This document shows, in pieces, positions 1 through 12,800 of a stretch of DNA of 64,000 nt. The DNA comes from Nymphaea colorata (lineage: Eukaryota > Streptophyta > Magnoliopsida > Nymphaeales > Nymphaeaceae), in the NCBI RefSeq assembly GCF_008831285.2, contig NC_045145.1, positions 21,388,802 through 21,452,801 on the forward strand, written 5' to 3'. The notes beneath the pieces were generated by a model. That model was not told where the DNA came from. It saw only the letters and a list, made by a program, of their open reading frames with translations, and did no database searches. The position numbers and the translations under genes were made by a program. The stretch's first letter is position 1, and each line of letters begins with the position of its first letter.

Positions 1-629
1 TACTTTCAAATGTTAGTGCTTCAGTAGACGTGTGTGTGTGTGTGTGTGTGTGTTAGCATTTTGTCAGAAGGAACCAGAGCTCGTCAAAATATTTCAAGAG
101 CTCGATTTCTGTGATTTTCCTGAAAGGGGGTGAAATAGAAAATTTAGTTTGGGAAGTGGCTCCGGCCCACATGGTTCATTCCCTTGGCATGACCGTGGGT
201 TTGAATCATCAGTTTTCTGCATGGAGACAAGGTACCATACTCGAGTACACTTTGAAGGAATCTCATGCAATCTTCTTCCTTGCCACCAAATATTCCCATG
301 CCGTGGAGAGTTACCGATTAATACTACAAAAGGTAGCCGGATTTTTTCAGTACAAGATTTCAGTTTTGTGGAATTACATTATAGAAATTAACATCTCCAT
401 TTGGCTTCCGGATTCGGATGGAAGCTGCTGAACCGAACAAGGGTAAAAAAAAACACTTAGTTTCTTGCTAATTGAATATTGAGTTTAAGTTTCCTGGATA
501 TATAAATAAGTTTCTATGACGTAAGATTGTAGAATTTTTATATCATTAAGTCTCCAGCCAATATATAAGTCCCGTAGAATGTAAATGATCAAGGGCTTCA
601 CTCAAGGTGGTCGGGCTACGGGCCTATGA
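1..629. other. Intergenic spacer, no gene seen
   Basis: AT-rich sequence with a (TG)n run at about 31-52. Short open frames here have no recognisable domain and no splice partners. A stretch near 160-220 faintly resembles a pol III B box but lacks a matching A box. Confidence 0.5.
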
Positions 630-945
630 AAATCAGATTCGGAGTTTGTCATCGAATCCGAGCCAATTCGCCTCACATTTCGACCAGATATTAGATAATA
701 TCTGAACCACTGACAAGTTATGGATATATAATCGCCTCTATTTAACAGTGCGCACTAACTTCATAAACCGACGTACAAATTTGTCCTGTCACCACTAGAA
801 ATTGTTTGTTTTTTCCTTTGCCTGTTATTATGATGAAGCCTAATCTCGACGGCTAGAGTTGTCAGTGGTTCAGATATTATCTAATATCTGGTCGAAATGT
901 GAGGCGAATTGGCTCGGATTCGATGACAAACTCCGAATCTGATTT
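630..945. repeat. Perfect 87-bp inverted repeat with 142-bp spacer
   Basis: The arm at 630-716 is the exact reverse complement of the arm at 859-945 (87 of 87 bases by eye). The loop spans 717-858. The arm begins with AAATCAGATTCGG and ends with CCACTGACAA. No flanking target duplication was found. Perfect arms imply recent origin or selection. A transcript from either strand would fold into a long perfect duplex, which Dicer-like enzymes could process. It may be a long-TIR foldback element or an inverted duplication. Confidence 0.9.
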
Positions 946-1145
946 ATCATTAGAATTAAGACTTGGCATAAGATTTTCTTTCAAATCGTTCAAAAGGGAA
1001 GAAAATAAAAGGTCTGTTGTGACTATAAACATAATCGGCCACATGGACTAATGGACTAGTTATATCACATCTCCGTCCTAGATTTATTGCAAATATTCAT
1101 TTCAAACTCTGGTTTTCTCTTTCACGATCTTGGATGGTTAAAGGC

Positions 1146-1923
1146 AGTGTTGTACATATCGATACGGGTCCGTATCGTACGATACGTATTGTATCGTTTA
1201 TAAAATATGATATGATACACCCTCTATATCGTAAATAGTGGTGTATCGTGCCTGTATCATATGATACATACGATACATGCCCCTCGTATCATACGATACG
1301 GTGCGATATGCCATGTATCGTGCAATATGGGCTGATTTCAAAAAAGGGGGGCTTGAATCCCCTTTTTTCGAGTTTTCTTTATAAAAACTCACCCCTTCTT
1401 CATTTCTAACTTAGAGATTATGCCGTCGTGGAGGAAAATCATCGATTTTCATCTTTTAAGCAATGATTTTCAAAGTAAAATCATCGATTAAACTATGGAT
1501 TTATGCATGGGTGGTTGATTCCCGTTGGGAGGAAAGAGGTTTTTTAAATCGTGAAGAAGAAGATGGAGATAATGAGAATGAATATGTTGAGGATCATGAA
1601 TGAGAGTCGAGAGTGCTTTCATTTTAAATGTATTTGACATTGAATATTTTCACAATTTCATTATCTTGATTAATTTTGATGTTTACAAATGATGAACCGT
1701 AACTTTATAGAAATAATAAGTTTATCATTCTGTAAAACATTTTTCTATAAAGAACATATTATTCTTGATTTTTACTGTTTTTTTATGAATTCTTTGAATT
1801 ATTTTTCTATTTTTTCTGATTTATTAAAAAAATGATACAGTTACAATATGTTACGATATTTTATGATACGGTTTATCTTAAAGCCAAACCAATACGGCTT
1901 AAGATATACTTTTTACAACATTG
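1146..1923. mobile_element. Mutator-like miniature element, copy A
   Basis: The left end AGTGTTGTACATATCGATAC pairs imperfectly with the right end, which reads AATGTTGTAAAAAGTATATC on the minus strand. A perfect 9-bp direct repeat GTTAAAGGC flanks it at 1137-1145 and 1924-1932. A 9-10 bp duplication is the size made by Mutator-like transposases. The interior carries many GATACG/CGTATC repeats and no transposase frame, so it is non-autonomous. A diverged relative lies at 4163-4820. Confidence 0.75.
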
Positions 1924-1932
1924 GTTAAAGGC

Positions 1933-3812
1933 CTATCTGGTATATATATTCCAGCCATCTGTGGCATTTATTTGTATACTGATTAGGAACTCTAGATTAC
2001 GGTGCTTTGAATAAGGTGTTAATGCGTTTCATGTAAGTGCCAAGAAAGACAGATACAGAAGGTTGTGAAGCATTTAAAGGTTAAGAACGACGCACAAGGT
2101 GCATAATCTTTGAAGAGAAAAAAAAAATCAGGACGCACATAGATGATCATAAACTTTTGGTGGATGGCTGTCTATTCCTGTCATTGCGCATGATCATACG
2201 AGGGTGACGTAATCAAACATACAGTGAACAGTAATGCACTACCTTTATATTTTGATTGAAGCTCCCTCATGCAGGAACTATACATGCTCATCCGGACCAT
2301 CGTTTATGTACACATGACCGTCTGATGATGAAGCAAAGATTGAGGGAACAGAAAAAGATCTATAGAAAATAAGCGCACTTGGCTAGGGTGAGATCCAAAG
2401 GTATCTTTACAACTCAAACATGGTTTTCTCCTTTAGCAGGATTAAAATCTACTGAAGACATGAAATTTTACTGCAAAAAAGCAAGTAACATTGCATTCAG
2501 TAATCTGGTAATGGAAACCAGATCCGATTACTAATTGAGTAAGCAATTAATTTAATAACCAAATCGAAATCTGAATCCATACATTAACTGAAATCACAAG
2601 AATATCTGACCAGATTACATATAAATGTTGGAGAATATACTAGTGAGGTTTAAATTCAGTTTTTAAAACAAGGTCAAATTCCGAGAGGTGGAAGTCACTG
2701 AATCCAACTGAAGAAAATGAAAGAATTTTGGGTGCATGTTCGGAAGGCATGATCTGTCTGTATGAAAATTATTAGTCCGCAAGAACTTTAACCTGTTCAG
2801 ACGTTTATAGTTGGCTTCGCATGTTAGATATCTCAATACGTTTAGAAAGAGAAACGATCAGGCCGGTGTCCACCTAGGCTTACCCTCTCCAATTTTTTGG
2901 GCGGTGAAAGCAAGGTATTGTATCTTCATTCCCTGCCTTCTGTTCCCATTTCAAATTGCTGGTAGCAATATCCACAATCTATCCAGATTCAGTTAGTATG
3001 GGAGTCTAATGGATTAAATCAGCTAAGTGGAGGAAACCACCCCACTGCTATCAAGAGTTTTTGCCTTGTACATGAGATACCAGTAATCCCTCCCAGATCC
3101 TTCTGAATCACCAAGCAGGAAAGATGAACTAGGCAATAGATCGTGCCCCAAGTGAATAATATATACATCCACATGATTGCAGTGACGAAACACCACAAAG
3201 AAACCTCGATATTGCACGCTTGTGGTGCCTATTTAGTAGCCTAGCAAACCTCCACTCGCCAGATAGACCATGAGATTGCAATATTTGCAAAGGAAAAACA
3301 AGTTAATACAATGTCCTTTTAGCTGTCATTCTAATCCACCAAATATAATTTTGCAATATCATGAAAGTTTGCCGACGAAAACAACCAGGAACTACTCTTT
3401 CAAATATATACCAAGTTGTGTCATAACCACTCCAATACCACGTCAACAAAACAATCACCATTCCTGCGTATGGTTGTGATGGAAGGAAAGATGCAATTGT
3501 TTTACTTTCATCCATGAGCAACGCGACCAAGTGTGACAGATAGGGCGCATCCATGATCTAGTCAATGCATTGTGGATCATAATATACCAGCATGAAAACC
3601 AAATCCATATCAAGAGCAGGTAACAACATTTGGGCTTGAAGTGATACACCTGTAGCTACGGTAATCCTGAATTTTCCAATGGAATGTGTTGTCAAAGAAT
3701 CTGGGATATATGTACACCTTTGGAAAGAGTATACAGGAAAAGAAAACAGCATTTTGATCCAAATGCATGGTTAAGAAGTTAACCACTGAGGCAAAATTAG
3801 TGTACATAATCC
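1933..3812. other. Spacer and 3' flank of the SAM-domain gene
   Basis: No coding exon was found between element A and the stop codon of the SAM-domain gene. The part nearest 3812 is probably that gene's 3' untranslated region on the minus strand. Around 2500-2650 there is a fragment rich in ATCCGAAT/ATCTG words, similar to the dispersed repeat at 35440-35860 and 59720-60060. Confidence 0.45.
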
Positions 3813-6800
3813 TTATCCTGGCCGGGGTTTCGCGCGAGGCAAAAGTGCAAGGAGTATCTTTTTCCTGGGTCCCTACAAAACAAACCAAATTCTTAATGAA
3901 AGAGAACATGTGGTATGGTATGTGAAGTTCCACAATCAAATTCCTTAGCATGTTTTTTAACAGGAGTGCACATGATCAAAATACTCAATCCATATATAAA
4001 AAAAAAAAATTAAACAAAAGCCAAAAGCTAAAAAATTAATATTACACGAGGAGTGCTTACGACGAGTACAGAAAACATCCAAAATCTATTGCTATTAATA
4101 TTTCACAAACATGAGGCTTAGATTACTCACCCAATTTTTCAACTTACTGTTTATCTAATTGCAGTGTTATCCATATCGTAAGATTAGGACGACTCGTCTG
4201 GGTGAAGAAAACCCAGATGATATGGGTTCAATACGCAACATGCCTGTGTATTGCACTCGTATCGGGTGTATCGTATGCCACAGGGGCTGTATCGTACGAT
4301 ACACACAACACTCCGTATCTTACGATATAGGGTTAAACTGATACCCTCTCCCTCTCTCTCTCTCTCGAAAGGGAGACATTTTGCTGGTTTCTCCAAAAAA
4401 CCGCTGATTTGAGGAAGAAACCATCAATTTGATGAACTCGCGATGTAGTTTACTAGACTCTACAACACTCTAAAGTCTAAACTCGTATGTAATAGATGCT
4501 TTTTAAACTTGTGATAGATCATGAATGCTTTAATATGTTATTTTGAATCTCTTAGTGTTACTTTTCGTTTTTCAAATTTGTTGTTGTTATATATGCCTAT
4601 GGTTTATTAATGATGAATGATGAATCATTAATGTTCTTTATGTGTGATGAATTTTTTTATATAAAATACATTGTTCTTAATCTTTCTGATTTTTGGCTAT
4701 TTTTCTTATTTTTCATGATTGTTTACTAATTTAAAAAAAAAGTTAATTAAAAAATCAATTTTACGATGCGTTACAGGTTGGCCTGACCAATTATGCTACG
4801 ATACACCAGTGACAACATTGTCTGATTGTAAGTTCTTCCTGCACCAAATCTTATTTTTGCATCTGACATTATGCTGTAAAAGCCACGCATAGAAAACAAG
4901 CTCAAGACCTCATGTGAATAAACTGTGAATTCAGTCAAATCTATATCACTAGACATGATAACAGTTCTGCAAACTGTTTGTTGGCCACGACTGATAATGA
5001 TTAGTGCATTACAAACTTCCCTGCTTCATGTTTCAAGCTCCTAATGGTTGTATCGAATAAGCTGTTTAATAGTCCGCTTTAGTGCTTAGCGTGTCCTAAT
5101 TGTTTCAAAGTTTGTAAATTATATTCCATACTACATTACAATCTGATAACGTTGTCTTCTTGTATTGCAATGAACAACACATAGATGAAGGTGGTCTAAG
5201 CTGAAGGTACGGCTTTCCATGTGTCTTGGAAATACACATGCATCTACGAGGTTTGCTTCTATGATTATAAACCTCTCCACAGGAACAGTTCTCTTTCTCC
5301 ACCATAACAGGTGATATAGCATTTAGTTGTTGCAATTGCAATTTAGTTTATACGTCAGTGTTTTTAGTATTGTTCCGCGGAGCATATGCACTCTTACTTA
5401 AAGTCCTCACCGTATTAAGGAATATCCAAAGCTCAAAAATGTTGGCTAAGATCAACCAAAAACCTTTAGGTGCACGATACAAGCCAATTTTTTTGCTAGC
5501 AAGGAAATAATTGGCCAAAAGGAAAAAAGAAAATTGCTGGTAAAAAATTGCGACAAATGCAAAAGAAATATGTATAAGAATAATCTTAGACAAAAAGTAA
5601 ACTGAAAAGAAACATGAAATTTCACATAATAAGAATTTAATTTCAAAAATCAGACTTAACCAAAGTGATAGCATACCATCGGAATTCCTAGTTCTTTTAG
5701 GTCAGTGTCACCCATCTGTCTTAATGCAGTCATGTCCACCTGCAAAAACAATGAAAAGGAAAGAATCAGTTGAAGCCAGATAAAGGTTAGAAAATGTAAA
5801 CATGAGCAGGTTAACTTACACAAGATGAACTGAAAGAAAACAAAAATGAAGGGAGAGGGGGCCTTGGTAGTTATAGGTACGTAGCAGGTATTCTATGTAA
5901 CATGGGTACGTTAATTTTGGTGGAGTACCCGTACCAGTCGGGTGTGACACGGTATGGATATGCCGTCAAACACGGCCCAGTATGGGTCTACATGTACCAG
6001 GTACGAGTATGTCGTTGGACACGGCCCGATACAGGTCAACACGTACCAGGTACGGTCAACGTACCCGGGGTCCGTATCCTTACAAAAACAGACTCGGACA
6101 ATGTTGACCGAGTCTATTTTCATTCAAAAATTAGGTTTTTTTTCGTATATCCTTTCAAAAATACAGAGCTGCGACAGAACTCCAGCAAGGGTTCTGTTTT
6201 GCTCTTTTCCACTGCTGTTTGCTGAGGAAGAACTCCAGCGACGTCTGGTGACCTTCCTGCATCAACTATTTTTCTTTTTATTGTTGTTCTTAGTAGTATT
6301 TTTGTTTTTCTTCTTTTACTGGTTTGTCATTTTTAATCTTCTTTTTCTCTTCGACAATCATATTGTCTGCTCTTTCTCTTTTACATTTACACGCAACCAT
6401 GCTCCACAATGTTGAGTCGTTCCAATATTTTCTGTATTTGGTGCCTAAATCCTGCATTTTATGTAACTGAGCCATTCCAATTCAACATTTAGTGTTTAAT
6501 TCTAGTTCCACAATGTTGCGCTGTGTTTTGGATGTGAAAATTCGTTCATATTTGACAGTTTAGGGGGCTGCTTGGTTGTCCATATCATAGGTTTCTTAAA
6601 CGCACTGCTACAAGATCCATTGATATATATTTTATATGTTGTTTATTTGTTTATGTTGATGTCTATCTTTTATTTTGATATATATTTTCTAAGTATTTCT
6701 TCTCGTTTATATATATATGTGTGTGTGTATGTACAGATGACCCTGCACCCATGGTCCGTACTTATGTCACCAAGGTGCAGGGTGCGGGTGTCGGCGTGGC

Positions 6801-9800
6801 ACATCTCAAAAAATTTAAGTGTGGCGGGGTGGCGAAAGTATTTATTATTATTATTATTAATTTATAATAATAATAATAATAATCTATATATAATATACAT
6901 GACAAAAAATTGTCTATAATTCACAAAATTGTTAAATAACAAGATCAAAATTGCAATTTGCTAATCATGATATCATTATCAAGCATCAATTCAACATAGC
7001 TCAATAATCACAACTAATACAGTCATGCATTAAGACATTTAAAATGTTTTGCTAAATAAAGTAGGAAAATAAAAACCTAAGAATAATAGAATAGTATTAC
7101 AGTACAAAGCCACTTAGCCACCTAATAAGTATTAATATGAAGTCTCTCTAACTCTCTCGACCGACCACATAAACAAACCATCAGGTTGCATCACTATTCC
7201 AAAAACGTAAACAGCACACTAAAACAAAGAACATCACACTAAAACAGAGAAAAATACACACTGTGCATAGACGAGAATATCAGAATCACATAATAAAAAA
7301 AAGTGGAAAGAAAAATACGCTGCAAAGAGCGTGATATCAAAATCAAACAATAAAAAGAAAAATACGCTGCAAAGAGTGAGAGAAAGTTTACCCAAGTAAA
7401 ATCCAGCGCAGATCGTGAGCGAAAAAAGACGATTTTAGATGTGAAAGAGAGTCACAGCGCAGAGAGAGAAGAGAGAGGGAGCAGTGTCGCAGCGGAAAGA
7501 GAGACAGAGTTCTTTGTTCGCCGGTCGTCGAAGGAGGTTCTTTCATCGCAAGTCACCGGACGCAGCAGAGAGAGGGAGCAGCGTCGCAGCAGAAAGAGAG
7601 AGAGTCGCAGCTCAAAGGGGGAGAAGTGTCAATCGTGCGTGCACTATTTGTTAAAATTTAAAAAAAAAAAACCCAAAAAATGGACGGAAAAGGGCAGGGT
7701 GTGGTTTGACCGCACTTGACTCGTGTTTGACGGGAGTCGGGTGCGGCTGACGACACCCGACTCGCATTTGACCAGTACCCACATCGCATCGACGCGGGTG
7801 CGGGTCCAAAAATGATGCACCCTAGTGACTTAGGTCCATACCAGTACCCGCACCAGCACCGGTACCTATGTGACATAGCAGGTATTCTTTAATAAAGTTA
7901 ATCACCATTTTCACTAGAAAAAAGACATCTAACCAAGTTTCCTGCATGGCCACTGATACATGCTCTGCCTATCTCCTCTAAAGTCATTCTTCAGATAAAA
8001 TCAAGGTCTCCTCAATCAAAGATGCTTTTGCGCTTTTCAAAGAGTAATGGACCTTCGCTTAATTTGAGGACATTGCAGAACTCAGCCATTTTTGCAGTGT
8101 AATAAATAAATGGTTCTTAAGTCCCCACAACTCTTATGATTCCTCATGCGAGTCAAATGCATTATCATAAAATGGGCAATGTAGAAAATGTTGACAGAAC
8201 CAAGAAGAGGCACAAAGTTCAAATTAGTTTCAAAGATTACATTCTGAAATGGGTGACCATGGACCTGGCTCGGCATCAGGTTTATAGCAAATGCTGGCCT
8301 ACCAAGCTTGTCAAAAAAATTGTCAGGGCTGTTCTCAGTTTTCCATGTAAGAATTTTATCATGAGATTATGTGGAACATGTGCAAACTAACGGAGCATGG
8401 TCAATGTGATGCAACTATAAATATGTACACTTAAGCTTGTCATTCTTTTACTTAAATAATTACTGAGTTAAAACATTATTCCCCCAGAATTTTACATTCA
8501 CAGTCCTGTTTCTAGGCACATGAATCCGTCCATTTTCCGTCAGGATAACCATGAGGAATTGAACTTGTGACTCCTCAGTTATGACAGTGCAACTAGATGT
8601 CTTATCGAAGTCACCTTGCACCATCATGACTCTAGGAAAAGAGTACGAAGTCATGAGGAATATTCAACTGACATTCAAATCCGACTAGACAGGTAACATC
8701 GTGTTCTAAATCAATTAGGTAATGTTGTGTTCTAAATCAGTCTGCAATGAGTTGCTGCTGCTTTTTCTGCCGATGAAACAAACCAACATTTTCATATAGA
8801 TCAAGGTTGTTTTGTTTGAGAAATAACAACTTCCTTTGACATATTTTCCATCTGCAAAAGATTCTTTGCATAGGCTGGAAGAGCTATTAATTGAATCCAC
8901 AAGAACATCCAAGGGAAAAAACACTTGAGAATGAAAGGTGTCCACTAAGAATGAGAAAATATTAACGCAATAAGGAACACATAAGTAAAAAAGTACAGAT
9001 ATAAGTGAAAAAAAAAATACAAACACCATGTAGCAAGATACAGATGTTGCACAATATACGAAAGGCCACCAAGGCCCATATCTACTTGTCAGAGACATGA
9101 AAATTACCTCTTCTGCCTGGAAGAGAATGGCATATTTAGATAGTCCTAATGAATGCAGCAAGCTTGTCACAGTATGTTCAGTGGCCTGCACAAGAGAATG
9201 ACAGCTTTAAGGGCCAAAAGTATGTTTTATTTAAGCGATATAAAAGATAGTTCAAAGCAACATATCTAGAAGAGTTTTTCAACAAAACATGCATAAAGCA
9301 GCTAGTCATTGTACAACAAGGTTAGTGTAAATCATGCTTCTTAGATGCTGAAACAAATCTTAGTGTCAAATGGAACCATGCAGGTAGCAAGACATTATTA
9401 GTCTAGAGACTAGTTGCCCAGTTGGGCTAGGCTAGTCTAGAGAACTAGTCCATGCAGTAAGATGGATCATCTAAGGGATTAGCTGGCCAATTTGGCCGAT
9501 TAGTCAACAATTACTATGACATAGGCCCTTCTGGAAAAGACCTTTCTAAAATATCAAACACTGATTTTATTTTCTTTTTCCCTTCCTAGAGAGATATACA
9601 TGAAAGTAAGTTTAGACAGAGATTTGCTGGTTTTAATTGGTTTTTAACACGCTACTAAAAAAACTTATTTCACATACCTCCATATGTATAATGACAACTT
9701 TTTTCAAGTCCCAAACAATGTTACAAAATCATTCTCAAGTTTGAGGAACAAAGTGATCAACATTAACCTATTGAAAATTTAAAAGATATAACAGCTCCTG

Positions 9801-12800
9801 ACTCTGAAGAAGAGAATAATTCACCAAAACCATCATTGCAGTCACCACGACCTCCACCTTCACAACAAAGGATGATAAAGAAAAACTCCGTGCACCCACT
9901 AAGTAATGTTGAAGATTTTTGTTCCTCCTTATTTTTATTAGACGAGTTACTATGTGAACTCATACTTGTGTTCAATTTATTGTTGTAGTGCTATGTACAA
10001 CCAGTGGACTATGTGGTTGACATGATTCATAATAATAACTTGTGTCGTTTATTACATTTTCCACTTTAAATGTGGTGTATTTTTGCCTCCTTATTAATTT
10101 TGTTTTAGCTAACTAACTTGGACTCGTTCAAACTGACTGGTCTCAGCTGGTCCCTTTGGGATCTTGATCGACCTGAGTCAAGCTTTCATTTTAACCAAGC
10201 AGACATTCAACACAAAAAAAAAAAAAAAAACATAGAGATGCATGTATACTGAGAACTTCACTAGGACCACCAGTCCTTTAATAGATCTACTACTAGTGGC
10301 TCTCAACAAGCTCTTGAACTATTGCAAGGACAGCCATAAGGATGATAAGCCACAGAGATTATGCAGTGAGAAACAAGTCTTCGAATGTGACATTATGGTG
10401 CAAGAAGGTTGTCAAGGTTCCAGAAGATCAACCAGCCAGAATACTTACTACTCGCTCTCAACAAACCCTTGAACCATTGTGACCAGCCATATGGATGATA
10501 AGCCACAGAGGTTATGTAGTGAGAAACAAGACTTTGATCGTGAATTATGGTGCATGAAGATCTTTTTAACGAGCCAAAATACATCAAACCATAGAAAAAA
10601 AAAATGCTATAGAAGGTGCCAAAATATTCACCGAGACCTCCAAAGAGTTGAAAAATTTGGCTATAGAAGGTGCCAAAATACCCAACGAGACCACCGAAGA
10701 GTTTGTTTCCCATCTATAAGCACCATAACAATTTTGGCACTTTCTCCTTCTCGAAGAAAGTAATATCCAGCCATCAAGAAAACAGTTTAACTTGTGAATA
10801 AAGCCTCAAATTAATTTGCCAACTAAGTGTAAACTTACCACGAACTTCTACTTCAGAGAATTCCAAGAATCTAGGACAGCTTCATTCCTACCTTTTTCTC
10901 TCAGACAATGAGAATTGGTTCATGAAACAACATATAAGTAAACCTATAATATAATCAAGAACAAATATGCCGTAAAACAGCAAAGGACAAAAAGTTTTTA
11001 TCTTCTCCAGGAAAAGGGCATCGACAAATAAAGTAGCTGTATGCTGGAGTTAGGCCATGTCAGCTATACTCTTGCACCCCCTCCCCCACCCACAAGAAAC
11101 AGAAACTAAATGACATAAAAAAAACTGTGTGCACAATTCAGGTGGCTAGCATACATTGGATACCAAATGCATGAACATGAATATGGAGAAAAATATTTAG
11201 TATGGCAATTTTTTTTTTTCCTCAGAAACTGCTAATAATGAATGATTTTTCATGCATCAGTTAAATGCTCGGATGGAGAAGAACAAGGTGTACCAGACAA
11301 GAAGGCTTGGGTCCATTAACAACTGAAGTGGAAGCAAGCCTAACAACAGGCTTTGTTGGTTGAAAAGACATGGGGCCCTTATTTGTAAATGGCGGTGGCC
11401 TTGATGTATCATTCCGCATCGAATGCAATGGCAGTTGTCTTGATGTATCATTTCGCATTGACTGCAACCGTCTAAGTTCATCCATATTAGCAGGTGGTGA
11501 AATTCCTCTTGGAATAATTAAGCTTCTCTCTGGTGATTTACGCCTTAACTCATTCATATCCCAGGCAGAATAGGATCTTCTCATTGAATCCATCTGAAGC
11601 AAATCATCAGCACTTCTTGTAGGAGGAATTCGTCTCACGAACCCTACTGCCCTAGGATCTGGAATACGTGAATTTACATCTATTGAGGCTGAAGAATGAC
11701 CAGTTCTTGAGAGCTTTTCACGAAGATCAGCATTTATTCTTTCTCTGCCATCAACCCTTTGTCTTTGAGATGAGTTTTTGCGGATGAGCTTCAGGCGCAG
11801 ATCTTCTTGTCCAGAATGAGCGTCTTCAGGAATTCAATGATACCAATTTCAGGCGAAAACTCAGTCAATTAATGGGATATGAATGAAATTCTATACAACT
11901 CTCACTAGATCTATTATCATCACCTGAATCCCACCCATAATCATCCAATCTCCGACTGTATGTCCAATGGAAGAAGTTAAAGTTAGAGAAAAGCAAACTG
12001 AGTAGACTCTAAATAACAATAGCAAAGCAACAATGGTTTGAACAGTTCAATGATTGAACCCTAATTGTACCCCATAAGCATGTATTGATTTCCAATGTAA
12101 AGAATCAATCAGAAGTGAACCACTTGTTCAAAGTCATACCAAAATATATATCAGTAGTTATTAATATGTAAATTTTAAATATCTCCTGAGAAAGCACAAT
12201 TGCAAATAAAAGGCAACCAAGCAAGGATATAAAAGTAGATTGCACGTAATAGAAAAGGCCAACTGCTATAGACACTGGCAATGTGAGAAAAGGTACAAGC
12301 ATACATGACTGCAAATGCATGTGCAAGCCTAACTATGCATGCATATTTTGGGTAACTTCTAGATCGTTAGGAGAAAGTTATAATGGAAAACTTCTCCCCT
12401 CCATAACCCAAAGATTTTATCCAACTAATTTGAATATTCTTTCTATTCACTTGATAATTCATCTCAGACAAGAACTTACACTAGAGTTCTCTCAAAGAAC
12501 ACAGAGAGAACACATGGTCCAATTCATTGTCCAAATTTAACAGAGAAGCTGAAGTCTAAATGGGCCCCATTATTGGCAAGGTTGTGTGTTACCGCTTCGA
12601 CATTTGCTGGTTTCCATATGGAAGTGGATTGGGGAAGTTGCTTCCAAGTCTCTCTTGTATTGGTCTTTTGGTTCCACTTACTGCCATGCGATCCAAATGG
12701 TTTCTGTCAGCCCCTGCATGTTTTACTACCTGGAAGGGGGGAAGAAAGCATCAAAGAATAGCATGATACAAATTGAACAATGGATCATCAAAAATTCACA

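Noticed and set aside
150-260. Possible tRNA or SINE near the left edge
   Set aside because: A GGGTTTGAATC B-box-like word is present, but no A box at the right distance and no cloverleaf could be drawn.
7441-7719. 92-codon Arg/Glu/Ser-rich open frame
   Set aside because: It is low-complexity sequence inside a nested transposon with no splice or domain support.
8715-9191. 158-codon minus-strand frame as a separate gene
   Set aside because: Only its first 26 codons after an AG acceptor are coding (SAM exon 5). The rest is intron after a GTAATT donor.
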